DNA of 41,314 nucleotides from Flavobacteriales bacterium. GTDB taxonomy: Bacteria; Bacteroidota; Bacteroidia; Flavobacteriales_E; Vicingaceae. Shown in pieces: positions 1 through 7,711 of this stretch. The notes under the pieces are model-generated. The model was given only the letters and a program-made list of their open reading frames with translations, was not told the DNA's origin and searched no databases. The stretch is taken from NCBI GenBank assembly GCA_029262875.1, contig JAJCYO010000002.1, positions 1 through 41,314 on the forward strand, written 5' to 3'. Position numbers and translations under genes: made by a program. Each line of letters begins with the position of its first letter. The stretch's first letter is position 1.

Positions 1-1022
1 TTTTTCAAATGCAAAAAACTGAAGCAAATGCTCAATTTGGAAAATTTGTTGAACGGAACTATATAGATTGGTTAAATCATCCAGAAGATGGCCCAACGAT
101 GTCACACAACTTATTTAACAAACATGTAATTCCAGAGCTCAAGAATGATGATGGCTCAGTATTTTTTGTGGTAATTGATAACTTGAGGTATGACCAATGG
201 AAAACACTCCGACCAATATTAACGGAAGATTACTGGATAGATGAAGAGGATGCTTTTTACAGCATATTACCTACTACCACCCAATATTCAAGAAATGCCA
301 TTTTTGCAGGAATGATGCCTTCAGAAATTGAAAGAAGGTATCCTGATAAATGGGTAAATGATGAAGAAGAAGGAGGAAGAAATTTGCATGAAAAATTCTT
401 TTTAGCGGAGCAGTTAAAAAGAAATGGATTGGACATTAAATTTTCTTACAACAAGGTGCTTAATGTAAGCTATGGTAATAAAGTATTAAGAGAAGTTCCA
501 GGAATGTTTAATAACCCATTAAATGTAATTGTATACAATTTTGTTGATATGCTTTCACATGCAAGGACAGATACTCAAATTGTTAAGGAGCTTGCCGGGG
601 ATGAAGCAGCTTATCGTTCAGTGGTCAAATCATGGTTAGAGCATTCTACCTTATTAAGTATTTTAAAAGAAATTGCAGCGAGAGGAGGCAAAGTGGTTAT
701 TACTACTGATCATGGTTCAATCCGGGTAAAAGAACCGTCAAAAATAGTTGGAGATAAGGATGTAAACCCGAACTTAAGGTATAAGCAAGGCAGAAGTTTA
801 GATTTTCAAGAAAAAGATGTTTTAGCTGTTAAAAACCCTGAGGATGCCCATCTGCCGAAAGAGAATGTAAGCCAATCGTTTGTTTTTGCCAAGGAAGATA
901 CTTTTTTCGCTTATCCAAACAATTACAATCATTACGTTAAGTATTATAAGGATACCTTTCAGCATGGGGGAATATCGTTAGAAGAAATGCTAATACCCAT
1001 TATTAAATTGAGTGCGAGGTAA
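1..1022 (+). CDS. porX: PorX, type IX secretion regulator with PglZ domain (5' truncated)
   Basis: The reading frame is open through the left edge, so this is the C-terminal part of a longer protein; an ATG at 9 is internal. Full PorX is about 520 residues: a response-regulator receiver domain, a linker, then a PglZ domain of the alkaline-phosphatase superfamily. What remains (about 340 residues) is the PglZ part. Visible metal-site motifs are VIDNLRYDQW near the start and TTDHGS about two thirds along. PorX works with the histidine kinase PorY and sigma factor SigP to control type IX secretion genes. The following tsaE and ald genes fit the usual Bacteroidota neighbourhood of porX. The receiver domain lies outside the window, so the assignment rests on the PglZ part and the context. 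The stop overlaps the tsaE start by one base. Confidence 0.88.
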   Translation, partial: FQMQKTEANAQFGKFVERNYIDWLNHPEDGPTMSHNLFNKHVIPELKNDDGSVFFVVIDNLRYDQWKTLRPILTEDYWIDEEDAFYSILPTTTQYSRNAIFAGMMPSEIERRYPDKWVNDEEEGGRNLHEKFFLAEQLKRNGLDIKFSYNKVLNVSYGNKVLREVPGMFNNPLNVIVYNFVDMLSHARTDTQIVKELAGDEAAYRSVVKSWLEHSTLLSILKEIAARGGKVVITTDHGSIRVKEPSKIVGDKDVNPNLRYKQGRSLDFQEKDVLAVKNPEDAHLPKENVSQSFVFAKEDTFFAYPNNYNHYVKYYKDTFQHGGISLEEMLIPIIKLSAR

Positions 1023-1438
1023 TGGAGTTTAAAATTAATTCAGAGCAAGAATTGTTGGCCATTGTACCTGAATTGCTGAAGAGTTTCTCAGACCATAAAG
1101 TGATTCTTTTTTATGGTGAAATGGGGGTGGGGAAAACAACTTTAATTAAGCTTATCTGTAAATACTTGGGAGTTGATGAGTCAACAAATAGCCCAACATT
1201 TTCTATTGTAAATGAATATTTGTCAAAAAAAAAGGGATCAATTTATCATTTTGATTTCTATAGAATAGAAGAAGAAACAGAAGTTTTCGATTTAGGGTAT
1301 GAAGATTATTTTTACAGTGGAGATTTTTGTTTTATTGAATGGCCAGAAAAAATTTCAAACCTATTGCCAGATAATGCCGTAAAAGTTAATATCGTACAAG
1401 ATGAAGAGAATAATAGATTGATTTCTGTTGTTCGGTAA
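1022..1438 (+). CDS. tsaE: TsaE, tRNA t6A threonylcarbamoylation ATPase
   Basis: This 138-residue protein is the normal length for TsaE, the small P-loop ATPase that works with TsaB and TsaD in making N6-threonylcarbamoyladenosine at position 37 of ANN-decoding tRNAs. The Walker A motif GEMGVGKTT lies near residue 33. The family motifs SPTFSIVNEY, HFDFYRIE and CFIEWPEKI follow in the expected order. Its ATG shares one base with the porX stop, so the two are very likely transcribed and translated together. The link to a secretion regulator is probably only operon history. The family call is secure. Confidence 0.95.
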   Translation: MEFKINSEQELLAIVPELLKSFSDHKVILFYGEMGVGKTTLIKLICKYLGVDESTNSPTFSIVNEYLSKKKGSIYHFDFYRIEEETEVFDLGYEDYFYSGDFCFIEWPEKISNLLPDNAVKVNIVQDEENNRLISVVR

Positions 1439-1457
1439 GCAGTATTTTTTAACTTTG
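1428..1457 (+). promoter_or_regulatory. Putative Bacteroidota promoter for ald
   Basis: TTG at 1428-1430, a 19-base spacer, and TAACTTTG at 1450-1457 match the Bacteroidota -33/-7 consensus (TTG and TAnnTTTG). The ald ATG lies 17 bases after the box. The site sits at the end of tsaE, so ald can be expressed separately from porX-tsaE. Confidence 0.65.
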
Positions 1458-1474
1458 TAGTAAACCGCTATCAT

Positions 1475-2689
1475 ATGTCCACATCAGATGATTTATTGAA
1501 ATCCTTGGCCCAAGGATTTATGCCCCAAGAAGAAATGCTTGAAGTAGCTCGAAAGAAGAGTAAGCTTCAAATAGGAATTCCAAAAGAGACTTCAATTCAA
1601 GAAAAAAGAGTGCCAGTTGTGCCAGATGCGGTTGCAGTTTTAGTAAATAATGGACATGAAGTAATAGTTGAAACGGGAGCAGGAGAAGGATCAAGTTTTA
1701 ACGATAAAGATTATTCTGAAGCTGGAGCCACAGTTGTATTTTCTACTGAAGAGGTATATAAGGCTAATATGATTTTAAAAGTTGAACCACCAACTTTGCA
1801 AGAGATTGATTTAATGCAACAAGGACAATTGTTAATTTCTGCTTTACAATTACCAATTCAACCAAAGAATTTTATAAAAAAATTAATGGCTAAGAAAATT
1901 ACGGCTATTGCTTTTGATTATATAAAAGACCCTGAAGGGATATTGCCAATTGTTAGTGCGATGAGTGAAATTGCTGGTAACGCATCGATTCTAATTGCTG
2001 CAGAATACTTAAGTAATTTACACAAAGGTCAAGGACAATTGTTTGGTGGAATATCTGGTGTTTCTCCAACTGAAGTTGTAATTCTTGGAGCTGGAACGGT
2101 TGGTGAATTTGCTGCAAAATCTGCTTTAGGATTAGGAGCAACAGTCAAAGTTTTTGATAATAACACACATAAATTAAGAAGATTACAGGCAATTTTAGGT
2201 CAGCGAGTTGCGACCTCAATAATACAACCAAAAGTGTTGTCAAAAGCACTCAAGTCGGCTGATGTTGTTATTGGAGCTATAAGTTCAACAATTGGAAGAG
2301 CTCCAATTATTGTTACTGAAGAGATGGTAAGCCAAATGAAAGACTTCTCAGTGATAGTTGATGTAAGCATTGATAAAGGAGGTTGTATAGAAACATCAGA
2401 AGTGACAAACCACGATGCACCAATTTTTTCGAAGTATGGAGTGATACATTATTGTGTTCCTAATATTGCTTCGAGAGTAGCAAGAACAGCTTCTTATGCA
2501 TTGAGTAATGTAATAACTCCAACGATAATAGATACAGGGGAATTTGGAGGTTTAGAGGTAATGATTAAATCCTATCAAGGAATCCAAAATGGAGTATACA
2601 TCTATAAAGGAGTACTTACCAACAAATATTTAGCTGATACTTTCGGCTTACCCTATAAAGATATTAATTTGTTATTAATGGCAATGTAG
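1475..2689 (+). CDS. ald: Alanine dehydrogenase
   Basis: This 404-residue protein belongs to the alanine dehydrogenase / transhydrogenase alpha family, which converts L-alanine and NAD+ to pyruvate, ammonium and NADH in the cytoplasm. After a 30-residue Bacteroidota-type leader comes the substrate-domain start IGIPKETSIQEKRVPVVPD. The Rossmann motif VVILGAGTVGEFAA lies near residue 202, and ASRVARTASYALSN near residue 336 is typical of the family. There is no transhydrogenase membrane part, which favours Ald over PntA. It has its own promoter and is followed one base later by a small membrane-protein gene, so the two are probably co-transcribed. Confidence is high for the family; strict alanine specificity is inferred from length and likeness. 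Confidence 0.9.
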   Translation: MSTSDDLLKSLAQGFMPQEEMLEVARKKSKLQIGIPKETSIQEKRVPVVPDAVAVLVNNGHEVIVETGAGEGSSFNDKDYSEAGATVVFSTEEVYKANMILKVEPPTLQEIDLMQQGQLLISALQLPIQPKNFIKKLMAKKITAIAFDYIKDPEGILPIVSAMSEIAGNASILIAAEYLSNLHKGQGQLFGGISGVSPTEVVILGAGTVGEFAAKSALGLGATVKVFDNNTHKLRRLQAILGQRVATSIIQPKVLSKALKSADVVIGAISSTIGRAPIIVTEEMVSQMKDFSVIVDVSIDKGGCIETSEVTNHDAPIFSKYGVIHYCVPNIASRVARTASYALSNVITPTIIDTGEFGGLEVMIKSYQGIQNGVYIYKGVLTNKYLADTFGLPYKDINLLLMAM

Positions 2690-2690
2690 A

Positions 2691-3137
2691 ATGGCAATAG
2701 ACAGGAAGAGGCTCTTTTATCGTTTAAAATTTTATGGTTTTGGTTTTGGATTAGGATGTGTTCTGGTATGGGCCACATTATATAATGGAAGAGATGAAAG
2801 ACCATCATGGCTTCCAGAAGGAAGAGTGTTAGAGTTTTTAGAGCGAACAGATATTGATATTAGTGATCAGCTAAAATGTGAACTGGAGTGTAATAACATC
2901 CCAATCAATTTTATGGACAGTACGTTTTGGGCAAATGCCAGCGTTGATTTTGATCAAAGTGCAGTTAAAAGAAAACCATGTCCAGAACATTATATTAAAT
3001 CTACAATAAAAGATGGTAGAGAACTTATAATTTATGTGGAAAACTGTGAAACATGTGAGGATTGTGAAGAAGAAGGGGTGGCCACTTTAAGGAGTTTTGT
3101 TAACCTTTCTGAAAAGGATAAGGTTTGTGACTGTTAA
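2691..3137 (+). CDS. Cys-rich single-pass membrane protein, DUF4258-like
   Basis: This 148-residue protein begins one base after the ald stop. Residues 12-31 form one hydrophobic segment rich in Gly, Phe and Leu, so the rest is probably outside the cytoplasm. The soluble part has eight cysteines, several paired: C63/C67, C97, C119-x2-C122-x2-C125 and C146/C148. From memory, the pattern of a membrane segment, a P-x-GRVLEFL stretch and a VDFDQS motif resembles DUF4258-type proteins that follow ald in other flavobacteria; I could not test this. The cysteine clusters are the unusual part and suggest metal binding or disulfides, which is inference. The function is unknown. Confidence 0.75.
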   Translation: MAIDRKRLFYRLKFYGFGFGLGCVLVWATLYNGRDERPSWLPEGRVLEFLERTDIDISDQLKCELECNNIPINFMDSTFWANASVDFDQSAVKRKPCPEHYIKSTIKDGRELIIYVENCETCEDCEEEGVATLRSFVNLSEKDKVCDC

Positions 3138-3142
3138 ATAGA

Positions 3143-3187
3143 AAAGGGCATTTGAAATAATATCAAACACCCTTTGTTTTTCTATTT
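3143..3187 (+). terminator. Probable terminator after the porX-ald group
   Basis: AAAGGG at 3143-3148 pairs with CCCTTT at 3170-3175. An inner TTTGA/TCAAA stem lies across two mismatches. A T-rich run (GTTTTTCTATTTTT) follows. It sits between convergent genes. Confidence 0.6.
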
Positions 3188-3205
3188 TTAAGGTAATTAT
3201 TGGTT

Positions 3206-3265
3206 TTACGACAAGGCGTCAAACTCTTTTCTTTTGTTTTCGAACCACTCTTTCATTGCATCAGG
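3206..3265 (-). pseudogene. Out-of-frame 3' tail of the DUF1059 gene
   Basis: On the minus strand this stretch reads PDAMKEWFENKRKEFDALS and then a TAA stop (3206-3208). It is in another frame from the DUF1059 gene that ends at 3253. From memory, its wording continues that family's C-terminus. One extra C in the CCC run at 3264-3266 would join the two parts into a continuous 76-residue protein. This is either a real frameshift or a lost base in the sequence. Confidence 0.65.
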
Positions 3266-3435
3266 GATTTCATCATTTCCTGTATCTCATTCATAGCTTT
3301 TAGATGTGCTTCGTCTCCTTTTTGGAACATTTCCATACCGTGATTTTTACTCATTTCAGCCATTTCTTCAAATGTATTGGCGTGAAATTCTTTATCACAT
3401 GCTCCTCCTAATTGCTTACAAGTCATTGTTTTCAT
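3253..3435 (-). CDS. DUF1059 family small protein, apparently frameshifted near its end
   Basis: This encodes 60 residues with the DUF1059 pattern: MTCKQLGGACDKEF at the start, then TFEEMAEMSKNHGMEMFQKGD and a helical end. Two cysteines (C5 and C13) are kept. No function is established for the family that I know of. The frame stops at 3253, but an excellent C-terminal continuation is found one frame over down to 3206, so the intact gene was probably 76 codons. It lies 32 bp after nhaD on the same strand and is likely the last gene of the dehydrogenase-nhaD operon. The coding N-terminus is convincing; whether the C-terminus is really lost cannot be decided from one sequence. Confidence 0.8.
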   Translation of the reverse strand: MKTMTCKQLGGACDKEFHANTFEEMAEMSKNHGMEMFQKGDEAHLKAMNEIQEMMKSLMQ

Positions 3436-3467
3436 AGTCGTTCTTTAGTATTTATAATAGTTGAGGT

Positions 3468-4835
3468 CTAAATAAAGCCTCTCATTAACATGAATACGCC
3501 AGCTCCAGCTACATAACCAATTAGAGCTAACCAAGCGATTTTCTTTAAATACCAGAAAAAAGATATTTTTTCCATTCCCATTGCTACAACACCTGCGGCA
3601 GAACCAATGATTAACATACTACCACCAGTACCGGCAGCATAGGCTATAAAATGCCATGTGGTTGCATCCATCGGATAATTAGTCATGTCAAACATTCCCA
3701 TACTAGCTGCAACTAAGGGTACATTATCAATCACAGCAGATCCAGCACCCAAGAGCATTACAAACACATCACTATCAATGGAAGCTTGAACATCTTGACC
3801 AAAGGTAAAGATCAAGCCTAAGGATTCAAGTGCTGCAACCGTCATTAAAATTCCTAAAAAGAACAAGATAGAAGGCATTTCAATTTTTGCCAAAGCACCA
3901 AATGTTGGGCTATCAGCATGACCACTTTTTTCATCAGCGGCCTCTCCTATGTCAGTTATGCTAAACCTACGGTTACTAATAACTTCTGCAACCATTGCAA
4001 CAACAGATAGTGACAACATCATCCCTACATAAGGAGGGAGGTGAGTTACGGTTTTAAAAATAGGAACGAAAACAATCATTCCTAACCCCAAATAAAGCAT
4101 AAAAGCTCCCTTGCTATCCATCTCTCCTCCATCATTATTAGCTTCAAAGCTACCTTTAAATGCAGGTAAAAAGCTTGCGATTATTGTTGGAATTACCATG
4201 CACACTAACGAAGGAATGATCAAGAATTTAATTAGCATTAAAGCACTTACTTTGTTCCCCATCCATAACATAGTTGTTGTAACATCACCAATAGGAGACC
4301 ATGCTCCACCAGCGTTTGCAGCAATGATAATTAAACCAGCAAACCAAATTCTATCTGTTTTATCCGGCACTAATTTTCTAAGTATTGTAATTAAAACAAT
4401 GGTGGCAGTAAGATTATCTATTATAGCAGAAAGGATAAACCCTAAAATACAAACAATCCATAGTAAGGTTCTTTTTTTGTTGGTTTTAATAAAACCCTTA
4501 ATGGTAGCAAACCCATGGAAGTGATCAATGATTTCTACAATGGTCATTGCTCCAATAAGAAAAATAAGGATTTCACATGTTTTACCAAAATGATGGAGTA
4601 ATGTACTTTCCATCAGATGAAGTTTTGTTTCATGATCCATAAGACCATAACCTTCTAGCATTTTCATGGCATGAGAATCGAACCAAGTGGTAAAACCATC
4701 TAATCCAAAAGCAACACCAGCCCAAGCCAATGCCATCATTAAAAGTGCTGGAACCAATTTATCAACTTTTAAGCTGTGTTCCAATGTAATCGCTAAGTAT
4801 CCTAAAACAAATACTATTACAATAAATATTTCCAT
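3468..4835 (-). CDS. nhaD: NhaD-type Na+/H+ antiporter
   Basis: This 455-residue polytopic inner-membrane protein has about twelve hydrophobic segments and belongs to the NhaD branch of the ion-transporter superfamily, which exchanges Na+ or Li+ for protons. Typical motifs include DNLTATIVLITILRKLVP, GGAWSPIGDVTTTMLW and, in the second half, AVIDNVPLVAASMGMFD; the two DN(L/V)(T/P) motifs mark the inverted-repeat halves. The protein starts MEIFIVIVFVLGYLAITLEH, a normal first helix for the family. It lies 38 bp after the amino-acid dehydrogenase and 32 bp before the DUF1059 gene, so the three likely form one operon. Sodium-proton exchange of this kind is common in marine bacteria and supports a saline habitat. 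Confidence 0.93.
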   Translation of the reverse strand: MEIFIVIVFVLGYLAITLEHSLKVDKLVPALLMMALAWAGVAFGLDGFTTWFDSHAMKMLEGYGLMDHETKLHLMESTLLHHFGKTCEILIFLIGAMTIVEIIDHFHGFATIKGFIKTNKKRTLLWIVCILGFILSAIIDNLTATIVLITILRKLVPDKTDRIWFAGLIIIAANAGGAWSPIGDVTTTMLWMGNKVSALMLIKFLIIPSLVCMVIPTIIASFLPAFKGSFEANNDGGEMDSKGAFMLYLGLGMIVFVPIFKTVTHLPPYVGMMLSLSVVAMVAEVISNRRFSITDIGEAADEKSGHADSPTFGALAKIEMPSILFFLGILMTVAALESLGLIFTFGQDVQASIDSDVFVMLLGAGSAVIDNVPLVAASMGMFDMTNYPMDATTWHFIAYAAGTGGSMLIIGSAAGVVAMGMEKISFFWYLKKIAWLALIGYVAGAGVFMLMRGFI

Positions 4836-4873
4836 AGTTATAAATTTAGTTAAGTGAGTTCAAATATAATACT

Positions 4874-6106
4874 TTACACCAATTGGTCTAACGCAATTTC
4901 AAAAGCTGTTTTAGCAATGTGGTATTTGCTTGAATTTTTTTTGTGAGATTTTATCAAAGCTTCTTTTATAATGCTAGAAGTGTCATGAAAAATAGCTTCA
5001 TCTTCTAATTTGTCAATGTCATTACTCATCAAATAAGCAAAGACTCTTGCCATTCCACAATTGGAGATAAAATCTGGTATTACACTAATTTTATCATCCG
5101 TGAAATCTGCAATTGGACCGAAGAATATTTCTGGATCTGCAAAAGGGACATTGGCTCCAGCTGCGATTACTTCAACTCCAGCATTTATCATTCGTTCTAC
5201 CTGATCTTGAGTAATTAAACGTGATGCAGCACAAGGAATAAAAACATCTGCTTCAACATCCCATATCTTTTCATTGACTTCGTCAAAAGAGAGCATGTTT
5301 TGAGCGTGTAGTTTATTCCCGTCTTTATCATTAAACAGTTTTCTTATCTCTTCCAAAGAAAATCCATTTTCATTGATTAAACCACCAACCCTGTCAATAA
5401 TACCTACAATTATTGCTCCATCTTGCGCTAAATAATAAGCGCCTGCCGACCCAACATTACCCCATCCTTGCACTATTACTCGCTTACCTTTTAAGTCACC
5501 ACCATATACGTTATAATAATGCTTAACAGACTCCGCAACACCATAGCCAGTAATCATATCAGCAACAACATATTTTCTATCAACATCAGGACTAAAATTG
5601 GTGTCCTCTATCACTTTTAATACACCTTGTCTTAATTGCCCAATTCTGTTTATCTTCTGTGCTTCTCTAGGTTGGAAGTGTCCATTAAAAACGCCTTCTT
5701 GTGGATGCCAAACCCCACAATCTTCTGTTATCGGTATTACCTCATGTATTTCATCGACATTCAAATCTCCACCAGTTCCATAATAATGTTTCAACAAGGG
5801 AGTAACGGCTGCATACCATCTTTTCAATACGCCTTCTTTTCTTGGGTCATTAGGATTGAAATTAATACCAGATTTTGCACCACCGATTGTTGGACCTGAA
5901 ACAGTAAATTTCACTTCCATCGTTTTTGCTAAAGAAGTCACTTCATGTTTATCTAAGCCTACTCTCATTCTTGTTCCTCCACCAGCTGCACCACCTCTTA
6001 GGGAATTAATAACTACCCATCCCTTTGCTTCAGTTTCTGAATCGTTCCATTCAAAAACTATTTCCGGAGTCTTATTTTCAAATTTATCTAATAAATCTTT
6101 CATCAA
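4874..6106 (-). CDS. Glu/Leu/Phe/Val-type amino-acid dehydrogenase
   Basis: This 410-residue cytoplasmic enzyme belongs to the Glu/Leu/Phe/Val dehydrogenase superfamily, which oxidatively deaminates amino acids with NAD(P)+. Visible parts are the Gly-rich substrate loop GGAAGGGTRMR (residues 38-48), the catalytic-lysine region TMEVKFTVSGPTIGGAKSGI, and the Rossmann motif VQGWGNVGSAGAYYL near residue 213. The usual glutamate-dehydrogenase segment DVPAPD is replaced by TGGDLNVDE, and the Gly-rich loop resembles leucine dehydrogenases more, so the substrate should not be assumed to be glutamate. It is first in a likely operon with nhaD and DUF1059, and divergent from mdh across 180 bp. The superfamily is certain; the substrate is open. 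Confidence 0.9.
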   Translation of the reverse strand: MMKDLLDKFENKTPEIVFEWNDSETEAKGWVVINSLRGGAAGGGTRMRVGLDKHEVTSLAKTMEVKFTVSGPTIGGAKSGINFNPNDPRKEGVLKRWYAAVTPLLKHYYGTGGDLNVDEIHEVIPITEDCGVWHPQEGVFNGHFQPREAQKINRIGQLRQGVLKVIEDTNFSPDVDRKYVVADMITGYGVAESVKHYYNVYGGDLKGKRVIVQGWGNVGSAGAYYLAQDGAIIVGIIDRVGGLINENGFSLEEIRKLFNDKDGNKLHAQNMLSFDEVNEKIWDVEADVFIPCAASRLITQDQVERMINAGVEVIAAGANVPFADPEIFFGPIADFTDDKISVIPDFISNCGMARVFAYLMSNDIDKLEDEAIFHDTSSIIKEALIKSHKKNSSKYHIAKTAFEIALDQLV

Positions 6107-6140
6107 ATTGAGTTAAAAATCAGCGTTTTTTTAAGTGGAA

Positions 6141-6148
6141 CAAAAGTA
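6141..6148 (-). promoter_or_regulatory. Putative -7 box for the amino-acid dehydrogenase operon
   Basis: Read on the minus strand this is TACTTTTG, matching TAnnTTTG, 35 bases before the dehydrogenase start. I see no well-placed TTG at -33, so confidence is moderate. Confidence 0.4.
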
Positions 6149-6215
6149 ACTAAATCAACGACTTTTCCACTATTATCAAGAATAAAAAATATTTCAAATC
6201 TTATGACGAATAACA

Positions 6216-6246
6216 TTGTTTAAAGGGGATACTTTAGTTAATTTAG
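6216..6246 (+). promoter_or_regulatory. Putative promoter for mdh
   Basis: TTG at 6216-6218, a 20-base spacer, and TAATTTAG at 6239-6246 (one mismatch to TAnnTTTG). The mdh ATG is 40 bases downstream. It shares the divergent gap with the dehydrogenase promoter. Confidence 0.45.
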
Positions 6247-6286
6247 TCATCCTAAAAACTATAATTTAACAAGTAAAAATAAAAAA

Positions 6287-7222
6287 ATGAAAGTAACAGT
6301 AGTAGGAGCAGGAGCAGTAGGTGCAAGTTGTGCCGAGTATATTGCCATTAAAGATTTTGCAGACGAAGTGGTGTTGATTGACATCAAAGAAGGTTTTGCA
6401 GAAGGAAAAGCGATGGATTTAATGCAATGTGCTTCTTTAAATGGTTTTGACACCCAAATTACAGGAACTACAAATGATTATTCTAAAACGGCAGGAAGTG
6501 ATGTCGCTGTGATTACAAGTGGTATTCCTCGTAAACCAGGAATGACTAGAGAAGAGTTAATAGGCATTAACGCAGGAATTGTAAAAGCGGTTTCAGCAAG
6601 TTTAATAGAGCATTCTCCAAATGTGATTTTAATTGTGGTAAGTAACCCAATGGATACAATGGCTTATTTAGCTCATAAAGCAACAGGATTGCCTAAGAAT
6701 AGAATTATTGGAATGGGTGGTGCGTTAGACAGTGCTCGTTTTAAATATAGAATTAGTGAAGCATTAGGATGTCCATCTTCAGATGTTAATGGTATGGTAA
6801 TAGGAGGACATAGTGATGTTGGTATGGTTCCATTAATTGGAAAAGCAGTAAGAAACAGTATTCCTGTTTCTGAATTTTTATCGGAAGAGAGAATGAATCA
6901 GATTGTTGAAGATACTAAAGTTGGTGGTGCTACATTGACTGGTTTATTAGGAACTAGCGCATGGTATGCTCCTGGAGCTGCAGTATCTGCTTTAGTTCAG
7001 GCAATTGCTCAAGATGCTCAAAAAATGTTCCCTTGTTCTGCTTTGGTAGAAGGGGAATATGGGTTAAATGACCTATCTATTGGAGTGCCTTGTATATTAG
7101 GGAAAAATGGAATTGAAAAAATCGTTGAGATTGATTTATCTGATGCTGAAAAAACAAAATTAACTGAAAGTGCTGAAGGTGTTAAGAAAACCAACGCTCT
7201 TTTGGATGGAGTTTTAGCTTAA
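6287..7222 (+). CDS. mdh: Malate dehydrogenase
   Basis: This 311-residue enzyme is the lactate-dehydrogenase-like, NAD-dependent type of malate dehydrogenase, interconverting malate and oxaloacetate in the TCA cycle. The N-terminal Rossmann motif is VTVVGAGAVGASCAEY, followed by the acidic NAD-binding residue in VVLIDIKEG. The active-site loop IPRKPGMTREEL carries the arginines that favour malate over lactate. VSNPMDTMAY and the catalytic histidine in VIGGHSDVGMVPL follow. Length matches the family. It is transcribed alone: divergent from the amino-acid dehydrogenase and closed by a strong terminator just downstream. Confidence 0.96.
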   Translation: MKVTVVGAGAVGASCAEYIAIKDFADEVVLIDIKEGFAEGKAMDLMQCASLNGFDTQITGTTNDYSKTAGSDVAVITSGIPRKPGMTREELIGINAGIVKAVSASLIEHSPNVILIVVSNPMDTMAYLAHKATGLPKNRIIGMGGALDSARFKYRISEALGCPSSDVNGMVIGGHSDVGMVPLIGKAVRNSIPVSEFLSEERMNQIVEDTKVGGATLTGLLGTSAWYAPGAAVSALVQAIAQDAQKMFPCSALVEGEYGLNDLSIGVPCILGKNGIEKIVEIDLSDAEKTKLTESAEGVKKTNALLDGVLA

Positions 7223-7244
7223 AACAAAAATAAATTTAACCATG

Positions 7245-7280
7245 AATGCCGGATTTAATCCGGCATTTTTTATTTTTCAT
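7245..7280 (+). terminator. Strong intrinsic terminator after mdh
   Basis: AATGCCGGATT at 7245-7255 is exactly reverse-complementary to AATCCGGCATT at 7257-7267, giving a GC-rich stem with a small loop. A T run follows (TTTTTTATTTTT). It ends only a few bases before the next ATG at 7283. Confidence 0.9.
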
Positions 7281-7282
7281 TT

Positions 7283-7711
7283 ATGAAAACAATATTACCA
7301 CTAACTATTTTCCCAATTGAAGATGATGGATACCATGTAAAGATAACCATCAATATAAACGGCAAAAAAGCGAGCATGATATTAGATACAGGAGCTTCTA
7401 GGTCTGTTTTTGATGAAACAAGGATAGTCGGCTTTGTTGATAATAATCATGTAGAAGAACAAGATAGGTTATCTTCAGGTTTAGGAACTAATACTATGAC
7501 GAGCAAAAAAGTAATGATAGATAAATTGCAGTTGGGAGAAATTGAGATTTCCAATTATGATGCTACTATTTTAGATTTAATGCATGTCAACCAATCTTAT
7601 GAAAAATTAGAGTTAGAACCTGTCGATGGCATTTTGGGCGGTGATATTCTAAATGATTACTATGCTGTAATTGATTATGCTAAGGGAGAATTAACTTTAA
7701 AAAACTCTTAA
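7283..7711 (+). CDS. Retropepsin-like aspartyl protease family protein
   Basis: This 142-residue protein has the aspartyl-protease signature MILDTGASRSVFD, with the DTGAS active-site motif at residues 35-39. A hydrophobic-hydrophobic-Gly pattern (VDGILGGDIL) near residue 115 is typical of a single-lobe retropepsin fold that works as a dimer. There is no signal peptide or membrane segment, so it appears cytoplasmic. The start lies directly after the mdh terminator. The stop overlaps by 3 bases the stop of the convergent cytochrome peroxidase. Proteolytic activity and substrate are unknown; many such bacterial proteins are uncharacterised. Confidence 0.85.
   Translation: MKTILPLTIFPIEDDGYHVKITININGKKASMILDTGASRSVFDETRIVGFVDNNHVEEQDRLSSGLGTNTMTSKKVMIDKLQLGEIEISNYDATILDLMHVNQSYEKLELEPVDGILGGDILNDYYAVIDYAKGELTLKNS

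Noticed and set aside
1-1022. PglZ domain as part of a BREX phage-defence system
   Set aside because: PglZ also occurs in BREX, but this protein matches PorX in its motifs and is followed by tsaE and ald, the usual porX context. No other BREX gene is present.
4111-4524. Plus-strand open frame opposite nhaD
   Set aside because: It is the reverse of strongly conserved antiporter coding sequence and resembles no protein I know.
5598-6116. Plus-strand open frames opposite the amino-acid dehydrogenase
   Set aside because: They overlap each other and lie antisense to a clear conserved enzyme.
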